DNA of 36,118 bases from Clostridium sp. CCUG 7971 (GCF_017590215.1 NZ_JAFFPK010000057.1:1-36118); one strand, 5' to 3'. Shown: positions 23,265 to 31,858, counted from the stretch's first letter. The notes: a model not told the origin generated them from the sequence alone. Translations and numbers: made by a program.

Positions 23265-24395
23265 ATGAAATGTATAGTTAATGGGAAAATAATATTAGAA
23301 AATAAAATACTAGAAGATAAAGTATTGGTATTTGATGAAAAGATAGTGGATATAAGTGATGAGGTGACTCAAGGCTGTGAAATTATTGACGCTAAAGGAC
23401 AATTTGTATCTCCAGGATTTATAGATATACATATTCATGGGAATATGGGAAAAGACACAATGGATGCAACTGAAGAATCAGTTACAACTATAGCAAAATC
23501 TGTGGCTAGATATGGTGTAACATCATTTTTACCAACAACTATGACAATGGATAAAGAATCAATATATAATGCATTAGATGTTGTCAAAGAGTTAATGGGA
23601 AGTGGAGAAAGTAGAGCGGAAATATTAGGAGCTCATTTAGAAGGCCCATTTATACACCAAAAATATAAAGGAGCTCAAAATGAAACATTTATAGCAGAGC
23701 CAAGTTATGAATTTATTAAAAAGTATAAAGATGTAATAAAGGTAATAACTTATGCCCCAGAAAATGATGAAAACTATGAATTTACTAAAGAAGTAGTTAG
23801 AAATACAAATATAGCATTATCAATAGGACATAGTAAGTCAACATATAAACAAGCTATGGATGCTATAAACTTAGGAGCTAGAAATATAACTCATATGTTT
23901 AATGGTATGACACCTCTTAACCATAGAAATCCTGGTGTAGTAGGTGCAGCTCTTACAAGTAATGCATACTGTGAGATAATAGCAGATACAATCCATATAA
24001 CTACAGATTTATTCCAATTTATATTAGACAATAAAGGTGAAGATAAAATAATACTTATAACAGATTCTATAGAAGCTGGCGGACTTGAAGATGGAGAATA
24101 TTCTTTAGGTGGTCAAAAAGTTGTAGTAAAAGATAGTCAAGCAAGATTAGAAAGTGGATCTTTAGCAGGAAGTGTAATGCCACTTAATAAAATGGTATAT
24201 AATTTCTTAAACAATACGAATTTAGATGTAAGAAAAGTTGTAAAGCTTGCTTCATTAAATCCAGCTAAATCAATAGGTGTTGATAAAATTAAAGGAAGTA
24301 TAGAGATTGGAAAAGATGCAGATATAGCTATATTTGATGAAAATATAAATTGTTATATGACTATAAACAAAGGAAACGTTATATTTAAAAAATAA
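23265..24395 (+). CDS. nagA: N-acetylglucosamine-6-phosphate deacetylase
   Basis: A 376-residue amidohydrolase that removes acetate from GlcNAc-6-phosphate, giving glucosamine-6-phosphate. It carries the metal-binding HxH in SPGFIDIHIHGN, then HLEGPFIHQKYKGAQNE, SIGHSKSTYKQA with its His ligand, THMFNGMTPLNHRNPG and the catalytic Asp in LITDSIEAGG. ATG 23265 was chosen over the in-frame GTG 23256 because AGGTGAT lies directly before it. The stop codon of nagR is next to that ribosome binding site, so translation is probably coupled. Confidence 0.95.
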   Translation: MKCIVNGKIILENKILEDKVLVFDEKIVDISDEVTQGCEIIDAKGQFVSPGFIDIHIHGNMGKDTMDATEESVTTIAKSVARYGVTSFLPTTMTMDKESIYNALDVVKELMGSGESRAEILGAHLEGPFIHQKYKGAQNETFIAEPSYEFIKKYKDVIKVITYAPENDENYEFTKEVVRNTNIALSIGHSKSTYKQAMDAINLGARNITHMFNGMTPLNHRNPGVVGAALTSNAYCEIIADTIHITTDLFQFILDNKGEDKIILITDSIEAGGLEDGEYSLGGQKVVVKDSQARLESGSLAGSVMPLNKMVYNFLNNTNLDVRKVVKLASLNPAKSIGVDKIKGSIEIGKDADIAIFDENINCYMTINKGNVIFKK

Positions 24396-24412
24396 CATGT
24401 AGGGGGAAAAAC

Positions 24413-25162
24413 ATGAGAATATTAGTATGTAAAAACTATGAAGAAATGAGCAAAAAAGCAGCACAGATGATATTAAGCCAAGTTACATTAAAGCCAAATT
24501 CAGTTTTAGGATTAGCAACAGGAAGTACTCCTATGGGTATGTATAAAGAATTAGTAAATATGTATAAAAATAATGTTATAGATTTTAGTGAAGTAACTAC
24601 ATTTAATTTAGATGAATACTATCAACTACCTATAACTAATGATCAAAGTTATCACTATTTCATGCATGAAAATTTATTTAACCATATAAATGTAAAAAAA
24701 GAAAATATACACGTACCAAATGGTATGGTTAAAGATATAGAAGCGGAATGTAGCCGATACGATAATTTTATAAAGGAATCTGGTGGAATAGATATACAAG
24801 TTTTAGGTATAGGTCACAATGCTCATATAGGATTCAATGAACCAACTATAAACTTTGAAAGAGGAACTCATTTAGTTGATTTAAAAGAAAGTACAATAGA
24901 AGCTAATGCAAGATTCTTTGATAAGATAGAAGATGTTCCTAGAAAAGCGATAACAATGGGAACTGGATCGATATTTAAAGCTAGAAAAATAATGTTATTA
25001 GCTTGTGGAGAAGGTAAAGCAGAAGCTATATACAACACTGTATATGGAAAAGTTATACCAGAAGTTCCAGCTTCAATATTACAATTCCACAATGATATAG
25101 TATTAATATTAGATGAAGAAGCTGCAAGTAAATTAAATCCTGAAGATTATAAGTTAGTTTAA
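24413..25162 (+). CDS. nagB: Glucosamine-6-phosphate deaminase
   Basis: A 249-residue cytoplasmic enzyme that converts glucosamine-6-phosphate to fructose-6-phosphate and ammonia, sending amino sugars into glycolysis. Key segments are GLATGSTPMGMY (phosphate binding), TFNLDEYYQL with the general-base Asp, and GIGHNAHIGFNEP with the catalytic His and Glu. The Asp of the E. coli DGH motif is Asn here (NAH), a change I recall from other Firmicutes. AGGGGGAAA precedes the ATG. No hairpin directly follows, so the transcript may run to the terminator near 25332. Confidence 0.95.
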   Translation: MRILVCKNYEEMSKKAAQMILSQVTLKPNSVLGLATGSTPMGMYKELVNMYKNNVIDFSEVTTFNLDEYYQLPITNDQSYHYFMHENLFNHINVKKENIHVPNGMVKDIEAECSRYDNFIKESGGIDIQVLGIGHNAHIGFNEPTINFERGTHLVDLKESTIEANARFFDKIEDVPRKAITMGTGSIFKARKIMLLACGEGKAEAIYNTVYGKVIPEVPASILQFHNDIVLILDEEAASKLNPEDYKLV

Positions 25163-25193
25163 TATGAATATAAAAAGGCTATGATGAAAGTAG

Positions 25194-25325
25194 TATTATT
25201 TAAATCTTATTGAAAATGAAATTAGATATGCTGAGAATACAAAACAAGGAGTAATACCTATCCCATCTGATGGAATAGAAAATTCTCAAAGTAATACTAA
25301 ATATATAAAGAAAAAGAACAATTAA
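25194..25325 (+). pseudogene. Possible gene remnant, 43 codons without a start
   Basis: After a TAG at 25191 the frame stays open for 43 codons to TAA at 25323-25325 and reads like protein: NLIENEIRYAENTKQG, then VIPIPSDGIENSQS and a basic end. No ATG, GTG or TTG occurs in it. It is followed by a good terminator. It could be the 3' end of a decayed gene, but I do not recognise the family and a chance open frame is possible. It fills much of the 333-base gap between nagB and the iron operon. Confidence 0.3.
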
Positions 25326-25331
25326 AAGATA

Positions 25332-25368
25332 AAAAATAAAGCTAGATGTTAAATCTAGTTTTATTTTT
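25332..25368. terminator. Hairpin terminator before the iron uptake operon
   Basis: Sixteen-base arms (25332-25347 and 25353-25368) pair fully if one G-U is allowed, with core CTAGAT/ATCTAG and A/T-rich ends giving a T-rich tail. It would end transcripts from nagRAB. Confidence 0.85.
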
Positions 25369-25407
25369 ATGTGTAAATTTGGTAAAATACAAAATTTTAT
25401 AAAAATA

Positions 25408-25435
25408 TTGACTAAATAGAAAGAAATGTTATAAT
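25408..25435 (+). promoter_or_regulatory. Promoter of the iron uptake operon
   Basis: TTGACT (25408-25413), 16 bases, TATAAT (25430-25435). Transcription should start near 25442, next to a Fur-like box. Confidence 0.8.
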
Positions 25436-25447
25436 AAAATACAGAAA

Positions 25448-25462
25448 TGATAATTAATTTCA
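25448..25462. promoter_or_regulatory. Probable Fur box
   Basis: TGATAATTAATTTCA matches the 7-1-7 Fur consensus TGATAAT-n-ATTATCA at 12 of 14 informative positions. It lies just after the expected transcription start of an iron transporter operon, so iron-dependent repression by Fur is likely. Confidence 0.65.
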
Positions 25463-25495
25463 AGTATAAACGGAAAACAATTAGGAGGCAAATTC

Positions 25496-26431
25496 ATGTT
25501 AAAGAAAAAATCATTAGCATTACTTTTGACATCAGTTTTAACAATGGGTGTTTTAAGTGGATGTTCAAGTAAAAGTATAAATGAATCTAGCAATGAAACA
25601 AGAAAGGTTCAAAGTGTAAAAGGAGAAGTTGAAATACCAGCTAATCCACAGAAAATAGTAGATATATCAGGATCTACAGAGGAATTATTAATATTAGATA
25701 AAAAACCAGTTGGATCAGCAAACGTAGATTCTTATCAAACTGATAAATTCCCATCATACATAGAAAATAAATTAGAAGGAACAAAAATAGTTGGTCATTC
25801 TATGATGGACACTATGGATATGGAAGCTATATTATCATTAAATCCAGATTTAATAATAATGAGTCAAAGACAAGAAAAAATATATGACCAATTAAAAGAA
25901 ATTGCTCCAGTAGTTATGATGAAAGACTATGCAAATGATTGGAGAGCTAAGCTAGTTGATATGTCTAAATTATTTGATCAAGAAAATGTTGCAAATGATT
26001 GGTTAAAAAAATATGATGAAAAAGCACAAAAAATGGGTAAAGAAGTAATAGCTAAAAATGGAAATAAATCATACTTACCAGTATTATCAACAACAGGAAG
26101 CTTCATGGTATTTAGTGATGCAGGTATAGGAACTATAATTAATGAAGATATGAAATTAGCTAGACCGGAAAATATGCCGAAGCAAGATGGTATAACATTA
26201 CCAACTGTTACTATGGAAGGTTTAACTAAAATAGATTCAGACCATATAGTAGCAATAGCTACTGAATCTGATAAAAAAGATTTAGATAAAAGTAGTGTAT
26301 GGTCAAAAGTAAGAGCTGTTAAAGAAGGCAATGCAACAATACTTGATGCTATCCCATACTTTACTCAATGCTATAACCCAATAGGAAGAGAAATGTTATT
26401 AGAGCCAATGATGGAAGCTTTAACAAAATAA
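25496..26431 (+). CDS. fhuD: Iron-siderophore (hydroxamate-type) binding lipoprotein
   Basis: A 311-residue class III binding lipoprotein with lipobox LSGC at Cys23. The mature part has the expected order: IPANPQKIVDISGSTEELLILDKKPVG (first lobe), SLNPDLIIMSQ, a connecting helix (about 140-185) and the second lobe with VFSDAGIGTIINEDM and IPYFTQCYNPIGREM. This layout fits FhuD/FatB-type receptors for ferric siderophores. The partner permeases and ATPase follow, and a Fur box precedes. The exact siderophore cannot be told. AGGAGGC lies 7 bases before the ATG. Confidence 0.88.
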   Translation: MLKKKSLALLLTSVLTMGVLSGCSSKSINESSNETRKVQSVKGEVEIPANPQKIVDISGSTEELLILDKKPVGSANVDSYQTDKFPSYIENKLEGTKIVGHSMMDTMDMEAILSLNPDLIIMSQRQEKIYDQLKEIAPVVMMKDYANDWRAKLVDMSKLFDQENVANDWLKKYDEKAQKMGKEVIAKNGNKSYLPVLSTTGSFMVFSDAGIGTIINEDMKLARPENMPKQDGITLPTVTMEGLTKIDSDHIVAIATESDKKDLDKSSVWSKVRAVKEGNATILDAIPYFTQCYNPIGREMLLEPMMEALTK

Positions 26432-26442
26432 TTGATTAATAC

Positions 26443-26482
26443 AGGTGTGAGATAATGTATACATTTTTCACACCTTATTTTA
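26443..26482 (+). terminator. Intra-operon hairpin after the binding lipoprotein gene
   Basis: AGGTGTGA (26443-26450) pairs with TCACACCT (26468-26475), the intervening loop holds the self-complementary ATGTATACAT, and TATTTTATATTT follows. It lies between the lipoprotein gene and its permease. No new promoter is obvious, so it probably attenuates transcription, giving more binding protein than permease. Confidence 0.65.
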
Positions 26483-26564
26483 TATTTAAGAGATTTTATG
26501 AAATAGAAATAAATGGGTATATGAGAAAATCTAATTTTAAGCTAATAAAGTTTTGGAGGAAAAT

Positions 26565-27578
26565 ATGGTTAAGTTGAATAAAAAGAAAAAAGCATATTTG
26601 TTAATTGTTTTTGGTCTTATCATTCTTGCATTAGGAATTTTATTATCAATATCCCTAGGTGCAAATGATATGAGTTTTAAGACAACTATACAAAGCTTAT
26701 TCTCATCAAATGTTGATATAAATACAAATATAGTTAAAGATATAAGATTACCAAGAGCAATAGCTGCAGTATTGGTAGGAGGATTTTTAGCAGTATCCGG
26801 TGCTATAATGCAGGGTATAACTAGAAATCCAATTGCAGATCCATCTGTTATGGGTATAACTCAAGGAGCTACATTTACAATAGCAATAGCCTTAGTATTA
26901 CAAGTACTAATTCCTGGATTTGCATTAGGAAGTTTTGGTCTTATGATATTTGCTTTTTTAGGTGCAAGTATTAGTGGTTTATTAGTTTATTTTGTAAGTT
27001 CTAAATCAAGAGGTAAAGTTGATCCTGTAAAGCTTGCTTTAGCAGGAACTGCTCTAGGTACATTATTAGTGTCATTAGCAATGGCAGTATCAATGTATTT
27101 TAATTTATCACAACAGTTAAGCTTTTGGATAGCAGGTGGTCTTACAAGTGCTAAATGGGAAGGTGTTAAATTACTTTTCATAGTAGGAGGAGTATCCACT
27201 ATACTAGCTATGGTAATGGCACCTAAGATAACTATACTAAGTTTAGGGGAAGAAGTAGCTATAGGACTTGGACAAAATACAAACTTAGTAAGATTTATAT
27301 GTTTATTATTAGTTATACTATTAGCGGGTTCATCAGTGGCTGTTGCTGGAAATATAGTGTTTGTTGGTCTTATAGTACCTCAAATCGTCAAAGCAATAGT
27401 TGGAGCAGATTATAAGTATATAATTCCTTGTTCTTTGGTATTAGGAGCAATACTGTTAGTATATAGTGATATTATGGCAAGAATGATAAATCCACCATTT
27501 GAAACACCAATAGGTTCATTAACTGCACTTTTAGGAGTTCCAGTATTTATATATCTTGTAAGAAAGGAAACTAAATAG
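26565..27578 (+). CDS. fhuB: Iron-siderophore ABC permease 1 (FecCD family)
   Basis: A 337-residue FecCD permease with about ten membrane helices. Typical motifs are IRLPRAIAAVLVGGFLAVSG, IMQGITRNPIADPSVMGI, GGLTSAKWEG and GNIVFVGLIVPQIVKAIVG, the last being the region contacting the ATPase. ATG 26565 was chosen: the GGAGG just before it includes the in-frame TTG 26553, so that TTG cannot be the start. It forms a heterodimer with the next permease. Confidence 0.9.
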   Translation: MVKLNKKKKAYLLIVFGLIILALGILLSISLGANDMSFKTTIQSLFSSNVDINTNIVKDIRLPRAIAAVLVGGFLAVSGAIMQGITRNPIADPSVMGITQGATFTIAIALVLQVLIPGFALGSFGLMIFAFLGASISGLLVYFVSSKSRGKVDPVKLALAGTALGTLLVSLAMAVSMYFNLSQQLSFWIAGGLTSAKWEGVKLLFIVGGVSTILAMVMAPKITILSLGEEVAIGLGQNTNLVRFICLLLVILLAGSSVAVAGNIVFVGLIVPQIVKAIVGADYKYIIPCSLVLGAILLVYSDIMARMINPPFETPIGSLTALLGVPVFIYLVRKETK

Positions 27579-27581
27579 ACT

Positions 27582-28595
27582 ATGAAAATGAACAAAAATA
27601 AAAAATTTTTACTTATAAGTGCAATTTTAATAGTATTAATATTTATTACGTTTTTAGTAAGTTTAAACTTAGGTTCATTTGCTATAAGTCCAGAGGATGT
27701 TATAAAAACATTAATTGGACAAGGGCAAAGAAATCATGAAATAGCTATATTTAAACTAAGACTACCGAGAATCGTAATGGCTATATTAGTAGGTACTGCG
27801 CTTGCAACAGCAGGAACAATACTTCAAGGTGTAACAAAAAATGATTTAGCGGACTCGGGTATACTAGGTATAAACTCAGGAGCAGCATTATTTGTAGTAG
27901 TATACATATTTTTAATGAATGGGAATGTATATGATGGAGTTAGTGATTTTACGATATTTACAATGCCAATAGTAGCACTAGGTGGTGCTTTATTTGGAGC
28001 GTTTTTAATATATATTTTAGCTTGGAAAAATGGTATAAGTTCATCGAGATTATTACTAATAGGAATAGGAATAAATGTAGCATTTACATCTATTCTAACA
28101 ATATTCCAATTGAAGTTTACAACACAAGAATTTAATAGAGTTATGGCATGGACATCAGGAAGTATATGGGGAACTAGCTGGAAGTATGTACTTGCAGTTT
28201 TACCATTTATATTACTATTTATGGTACTTACTATTTATAAAGCCAGATACTTAGATGCAATAAACCTAGGTGATGAGATATCTACAGGGCTTGGAATAAA
28301 TGTTGAAAAGGAAAGAAGAAAATTAATTGTTTATGCAGTTATATTATCTGGAGTTGCTACATCAGTAGCAGGTAGTATAGCATTTTTAGGTTTAGTTTCA
28401 CCTCATATTGCAAGAAAATTAGTTGGGCCTAAGCATAAAAAACTAATACCAACAGCAGCACTTATAGGAACATTGATATTATTAGTTTCTGATACTATAT
28501 CAAGAAATTTATTAGCACCAATAGAGATACCTGTAGGTATAGTAGTATCTATAATTGGTGTACCGTATTTTATTTATTTAATGCTATCAAACTAG
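27582..28595 (+). CDS. fhuG: Iron-siderophore ABC permease 2 (FecCD family)
   Basis: A 337-residue FecCD permease, paralogous to its neighbour, with about ten helices and the same landmarks: LRLPRIVMAILVGTALATAG, ILQGVTKNDLADSGILGI and GSIAFLGLVSPHIARKLVG. It starts 3 bases after the stop of permease 1. Only a weak AGGAAA is seen before it, so translation is probably coupled. A second in-frame ATG at 27588 is equally possible. Together the two permeases make the channel for the lipoprotein-delivered chelate. Confidence 0.9.
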   Translation: MKMNKNKKFLLISAILIVLIFITFLVSLNLGSFAISPEDVIKTLIGQGQRNHEIAIFKLRLPRIVMAILVGTALATAGTILQGVTKNDLADSGILGINSGAALFVVVYIFLMNGNVYDGVSDFTIFTMPIVALGGALFGAFLIYILAWKNGISSSRLLLIGIGINVAFTSILTIFQLKFTTQEFNRVMAWTSGSIWGTSWKYVLAVLPFILLFMVLTIYKARYLDAINLGDEISTGLGINVEKERRKLIVYAVILSGVATSVAGSIAFLGLVSPHIARKLVGPKHKKLIPTAALIGTLILLVSDTISRNLLAPIEIPVGIVVSIIGVPYFIYLMLSN

Positions 28596-28610
28596 AAAGA
28601 GGGAATAAAT

Positions 28611-29393
28611 ATGAATTGTATAACTACGAAAAATTTGAATATAAGTTATGGAAATATAGATATTGTTAAAGATTTAAATTTAAAAATACCTAAAGGTAAA
28701 ATAACTACAATAATAGGTGCAAATGGATGTGGTAAATCTACTATATTAAAAACAATAGGTAGAATTATAAATCCTAAAAGTGGAAATATTTACGTAAACG
28801 ATAAGGATATACACAAACAAAACCCAAAAGATTTAGCTAAAGAAATGGCAGTACTTCCTCAAAGTCCTCAAGCACCAAGTGGATTAACTGTTGAAGAATT
28901 AATTTCTTATGGAAGATTTCCACATCAAAGTGGATTTGGAAAAGCTAAAAAAGAAGATAAAGACATTGTAAAGTGGGCTTTAGAGGTAACAGGTATTTTA
29001 GAGTTTAAAGATAGAGATATAGATGATTTATCAGGTGGACAAAGACAGAGAGCTTGGATAGCTATGGCTTTAGCTCAAGAAACGGATATACTTTTACTTG
29101 ATGAGCCAACTACATATTTAGATTTAGCTCATCAACTTGAAATTTTAAAATTATTAGAAGAATTAAATAAAAAAGAAGGAAGAACCATTGTCATGGTTAT
29201 ACATGAACTTAATAATGCTGCTAGGTTTGCCGATCATATGATAGGCGTTAAAAAAGGTAAAATAGTATGTGAAGGTAGTGCTAATCAGGTTATGACAAAA
29301 GAAAATCTTAGAGAAATATTTAATATAGATGCAGAAATTGTTAAAGACCCAAGGACACAAAGACCAGTATGTATAACGTATGATATGGTTTAA
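28611..29393 (+). CDS. fhuC: Iron-siderophore ABC ATP-binding protein
   Basis: A 260-residue ABC ATPase of the FhuC/FepC type. Walker A GANGCGKST (36-44), Q-loop LPQSPQAP, signature LSGGQRQR (140-147), Walker B ILLLDEPT and switch His in MVIHELNNAARF are all intact. The family marker ARFADH-like stretch after the switch is present. It powers the two permeases above. GAGGG lies before the ATG, 15 bases after the previous stop. The next gene, a MATE exporter, begins 11 bases after its stop, so it is probably on the same transcript. Confidence 0.92.
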   Translation: MNCITTKNLNISYGNIDIVKDLNLKIPKGKITTIIGANGCGKSTILKTIGRIINPKSGNIYVNDKDIHKQNPKDLAKEMAVLPQSPQAPSGLTVEELISYGRFPHQSGFGKAKKEDKDIVKWALEVTGILEFKDRDIDDLSGGQRQRAWIAMALAQETDILLLDEPTTYLDLAHQLEILKLLEELNKKEGRTIVMVIHELNNAARFADHMIGVKKGKIVCEGSANQVMTKENLREIFNIDAEIVKDPRTQRPVCITYDMV

Positions 29394-29404
29394 AAGGTGA
29401 AAAA

Positions 29405-30745
29405 GTGGACAATCAAGAATCATTAAGACATGAAAGTATAAGTAATTTATTAATAAAATACTCAGTACCTGCAATACTTGCAATGATGGTAACATCTCTT
29501 TATAACACTGTGGATAGAGCCTTTATAGGTTCTATTGAAGGTGTAGGGGCACTTGCTATATCTGGTCTTGGGGTTACTATGCCAATATTTACAATAATAG
29601 TAGGTTTTGGGGTTTTAATTGCAGTTGGAGGAAGTACTAATATTTCCATAAAGCTTGGTGAACAAGACAAAGAAAATGCAGAAAAAGTGTTAGGAAATAC
29701 ATTGATGTTAGTAATTATTATATCTTTGATAGTAGTGATAGTAGGCATTTTATTTATAGATAAAATACTTTACCTATTTGGTGCAAGTGAACATACAATT
29801 TCTTATGCAAGAGATTATATAGGAGTTATATTTTTAGGAACACCATTTAATTTAATTGCATTTTGTTTAAATAGCGCAATTAGAGCAGAAGGTAACCCTA
29901 AATTAGCTGCTAAGACTATGATAGTAGGATGTATATTAAATGTAATATTAGACCCTATATTTATATTTGTATTTGGTTTAGGTATAAAGGGAGCAGCTAT
30001 AGCTACAGTACTGTGTCAAATAATAATATCAATATGGGTATTAAGATATTTCTTAAGAAAAAAATCAAGCGTAGAGCTAAAAAAATCAAATATTAAAATG
30101 GATTTTAAAATAGTAAAGGTAATTATATCAGTAGGTTTAGCACCTTTTTTAATGGAAATGGCAACTGGATTAATACATGTAATAAGTAATAATTCTTTAA
30201 AAGTGTATGGAGGAGATTTTGCAATAGGGGCAATGACTTGTGTAACTTCTATATACCTTTTATTTATGATGCCTGTGTTTGGGTTAAGCCAAGGGATGCA
30301 AACTATAATAGCATATAATTATGGAGCTAAGCAGTATGATAGAAGTAAAAAAGCATTAATTTTAGCAATAATAACGGCTATATTTATATTGACGACTGGA
30401 TTTATACTGATAAAAGTATTTCCAGAATTCTTTATAAGTATATTTAATAAAGATAAATCACTTATAGATTTAGCTAAAAAAGGTATAAATATAAATTTAT
30501 TCGCGATGCCGATAGTTTCTATAGCTATAATTGGTCCAGTATATTTCCAATCTATAGGAAAAGTTAAGCAATCAATGTTTTTAACATTACTTAGACAATT
30601 TATAATATTAGTGCCATTAATATTAACCTTACCGAGAATTTTAGGACTAGATGGAGTATGGATATCGCAACCAATAGCAGATATAATGGCAGTTATTATA
30701 GTTAGTCTATTCTTATTTAAAGAATTTAAATCTCAAGCTAAATAA
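29405..30745 (+). CDS. MATE family efflux transporter
   Basis: A 446-residue membrane protein with about twelve helices in two halves, of the multidrug and toxin extrusion family (DinF/NorM-related, prokaryotic MepA-like branch). Typical stretches are YSVPAILAMMVTSLYNTVDRAFIG at the N-terminus and IRAEGNPKLAAKTMIVGCILNVILDPIF in the middle. The start is GTG with AAAGGTGA directly after the ATPase stop codon. Its tight place behind the iron uptake genes suggests co-expression under Fur, perhaps to export a chelator or toxic compound (inference). The substrate is unknown. Confidence 0.9.
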   Translation: MDNQESLRHESISNLLIKYSVPAILAMMVTSLYNTVDRAFIGSIEGVGALAISGLGVTMPIFTIIVGFGVLIAVGGSTNISIKLGEQDKENAEKVLGNTLMLVIIISLIVVIVGILFIDKILYLFGASEHTISYARDYIGVIFLGTPFNLIAFCLNSAIRAEGNPKLAAKTMIVGCILNVILDPIFIFVFGLGIKGAAIATVLCQIIISIWVLRYFLRKKSSVELKKSNIKMDFKIVKVIISVGLAPFLMEMATGLIHVISNNSLKVYGGDFAIGAMTCVTSIYLLFMMPVFGLSQGMQTIIAYNYGAKQYDRSKKALILAIITAIFILTTGFILIKVFPEFFISIFNKDKSLIDLAKKGININLFAMPIVSIAIIGPVYFQSIGKVKQSMFLTLLRQFIILVPLILTLPRILGLDGVWISQPIADIMAVIIVSLFLFKEFKSQAK

Positions 30746-30797
30746 TAACAAGATAAATAAGTTGTTTTAACTAGTTATTATTACAATGATACTGTAT

Positions 30798-30803
30798 TAT
30801 AAT
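30798..30803 (+). promoter_or_regulatory. Possible -10 box of the YczE-like gene
   Basis: TATAAT about 40 bases before the TTG start, with no recognisable -35. Upstream, AATAATAAC (30741-30749) and GTTATTATT (30774-30782) form an A/T-only stem that may weakly end the previous transcript. Confidence 0.35.
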
Positions 30804-30842
30804 AGATGACTAGATTGTTGGATAAAAATGGAGGGATAGATA

Positions 30843-31535
30843 TTGTTGGGTAAAATTATATTGAAGGGATTAAGACTCTTTGCAGGATTTTTTATATGTG
30901 CTTATGGAACTATATGTATTATAAATTCTAGCCTAGGTGCTGCACCTTGGGACGTTTTTCATCAAGGAGTATCATATAGAACAGGCATAACTATAGGTAC
31001 AGCAAGTATTATAGTTGGACTACTTATTGTAATTATAGATGCATTACTTGGAGAAAAAATAGGTATCGCTACTGTATTAAATATGATATTCATTGGGATT
31101 TTTATGGATATAATAGTTTTTAATAATATGGCACCGTTGCCAAATAATAAAATAATAGGATTTGCCACATTAATAATAGGATTAATATTTTTATCTGTTG
31201 GAACCGTATTTTATATGGGATGTGGACTTGGTAGTGGTCCAAGAGATGGTTTAATGGTTGCTCTTCAAAAGAAGACAAAAAAACCAGTAAAACTAATAAG
31301 AGGATGCATAGAACTAGGAGCTTTATTAGTTGGAGTTATTTTAGGAGGAAAAACTGGAGTAGGAACAATTATAGCTGCTTTAAGCCTAGGATATATTATG
31401 CAAATAGTATTTAAAATATTTAAATTTGATTCTTCTAAAATTAATCACAAGTCTATTGAAGATAATATAATAGGAATTAGAAAATATTTAAATAGAGAAA
31501 ATAATATGACAGAAGAAATAGTTGAAAACGAATAA
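30843..31535 (+). CDS. YczE/YitT-like integral membrane protein
   Basis: A 230-residue membrane protein with about six helices, matching the YczE/YyaS group: LFAGFFICAYGTICIINSSLGAAPWDVF at the front and FYMGCGLGSGPRDGLMVAL in the second half, both with the conserved Gly-Pro-(W/R)-D motif that marks the repeat halves. The molecular function of this family is not known. It starts with TTG (30843 or 30846), preceded by GGAGGGA. The last 35 residues are a hydrophilic cytoplasmic tail. It is a single gene, ended by a strong terminator. Confidence 0.82.
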   Translation: MLGKIILKGLRLFAGFFICAYGTICIINSSLGAAPWDVFHQGVSYRTGITIGTASIIVGLLIVIIDALLGEKIGIATVLNMIFIGIFMDIIVFNNMAPLPNNKIIGFATLIIGLIFLSVGTVFYMGCGLGSGPRDGLMVALQKKTKKPVKLIRGCIELGALLVGVILGGKTGVGTIIAALSLGYIMQIVFKIFKFDSSKINHKSIEDNIIGIRKYLNRENNMTEEIVENE

Positions 31536-31538
31536 CCA

Positions 31539-31572
31539 AAAAATAACATCTTTGAATAAAGATGTTATTTTT
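31539..31572. terminator. Hairpin terminator after the YczE-like gene
   Basis: AAAAATAACATCTTT (31539-31553) pairs exactly with its complement at 31558-31572 around GAAT. The gap that follows, to 31858, has no open frame of note but holds two operator-like inverted repeats and the pot promoter. Confidence 0.9.
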
Positions 31573-31692
31573 ATATATAAAAATACTAAAAAAATATATA
31601 AATTAATTTTTATTATTTTATAAATTAATTTATATAAATTAGGGATACTAAACTTTATAAATATTAATATAAACACAATTACTAGGAGATAT

Positions 31693-31707
31693 TAGACAAA
31701 GTGTTTA
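31693..31707. promoter_or_regulatory. Distal pot operator candidate
   Basis: TAGACA-AAG-TGTTTA, an inverted repeat with one mismatch in the left arm compared with the proximal site TAAACA-TAG-TGTTTA. It lies 119 bases upstream of that site, centre to centre. Confidence 0.45.
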
Positions 31708-31811
31708 AAATGCTAGTTTTTATATATGAAAATAAAAAATAAAAAAATAACTAAAATCTATTGAATTATAGTATGAATTTTTATATAATAAATTTTGTTG
31801 TTTAGAAATTT

Positions 31812-31826
31812 TAAACATAGTGTTTA
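31812..31826. promoter_or_regulatory. Proximal pot operator candidate
   Basis: TAAACA-TAG-TGTTTA is a perfect 6-3-6 inverted repeat lying in the -35/-10 spacer region, ending two bases before the TATAAT box. It is the likely binding site of the XRE-cupin regulator encoded next. Confidence 0.6.
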
Positions 31827-31828
31827 GT

Positions 31829-31834
31829 TATAAT
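31829..31834 (+). promoter_or_regulatory. -10 box of the pot operon
   Basis: TATAAT, 25 bases before the regulator's ATG, with no good -35. The leader would be only about 18 bases and contains AGGAGGTG. Confidence 0.55.
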
Positions 31835-31858
31835 AACAAAACCTTAGGAGGTGGAACT

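Noticed and set aside
24793-24843. Asn replacing the catalytic-site Asp in NagB (NAH instead of DGH)
   Set aside because: From memory many Firmicutes NagB proteins have Asn here, so it is not a sign of an inactive enzyme.
26455-26464. ATGTATACAT identical to the palindrome in the ECF leader (6451-6460), suggesting a shared regulator
   Set aside because: It sits in a terminator loop far from any promoter, and a self-complementary AT-rich 10-mer is expected by chance in a window like this.
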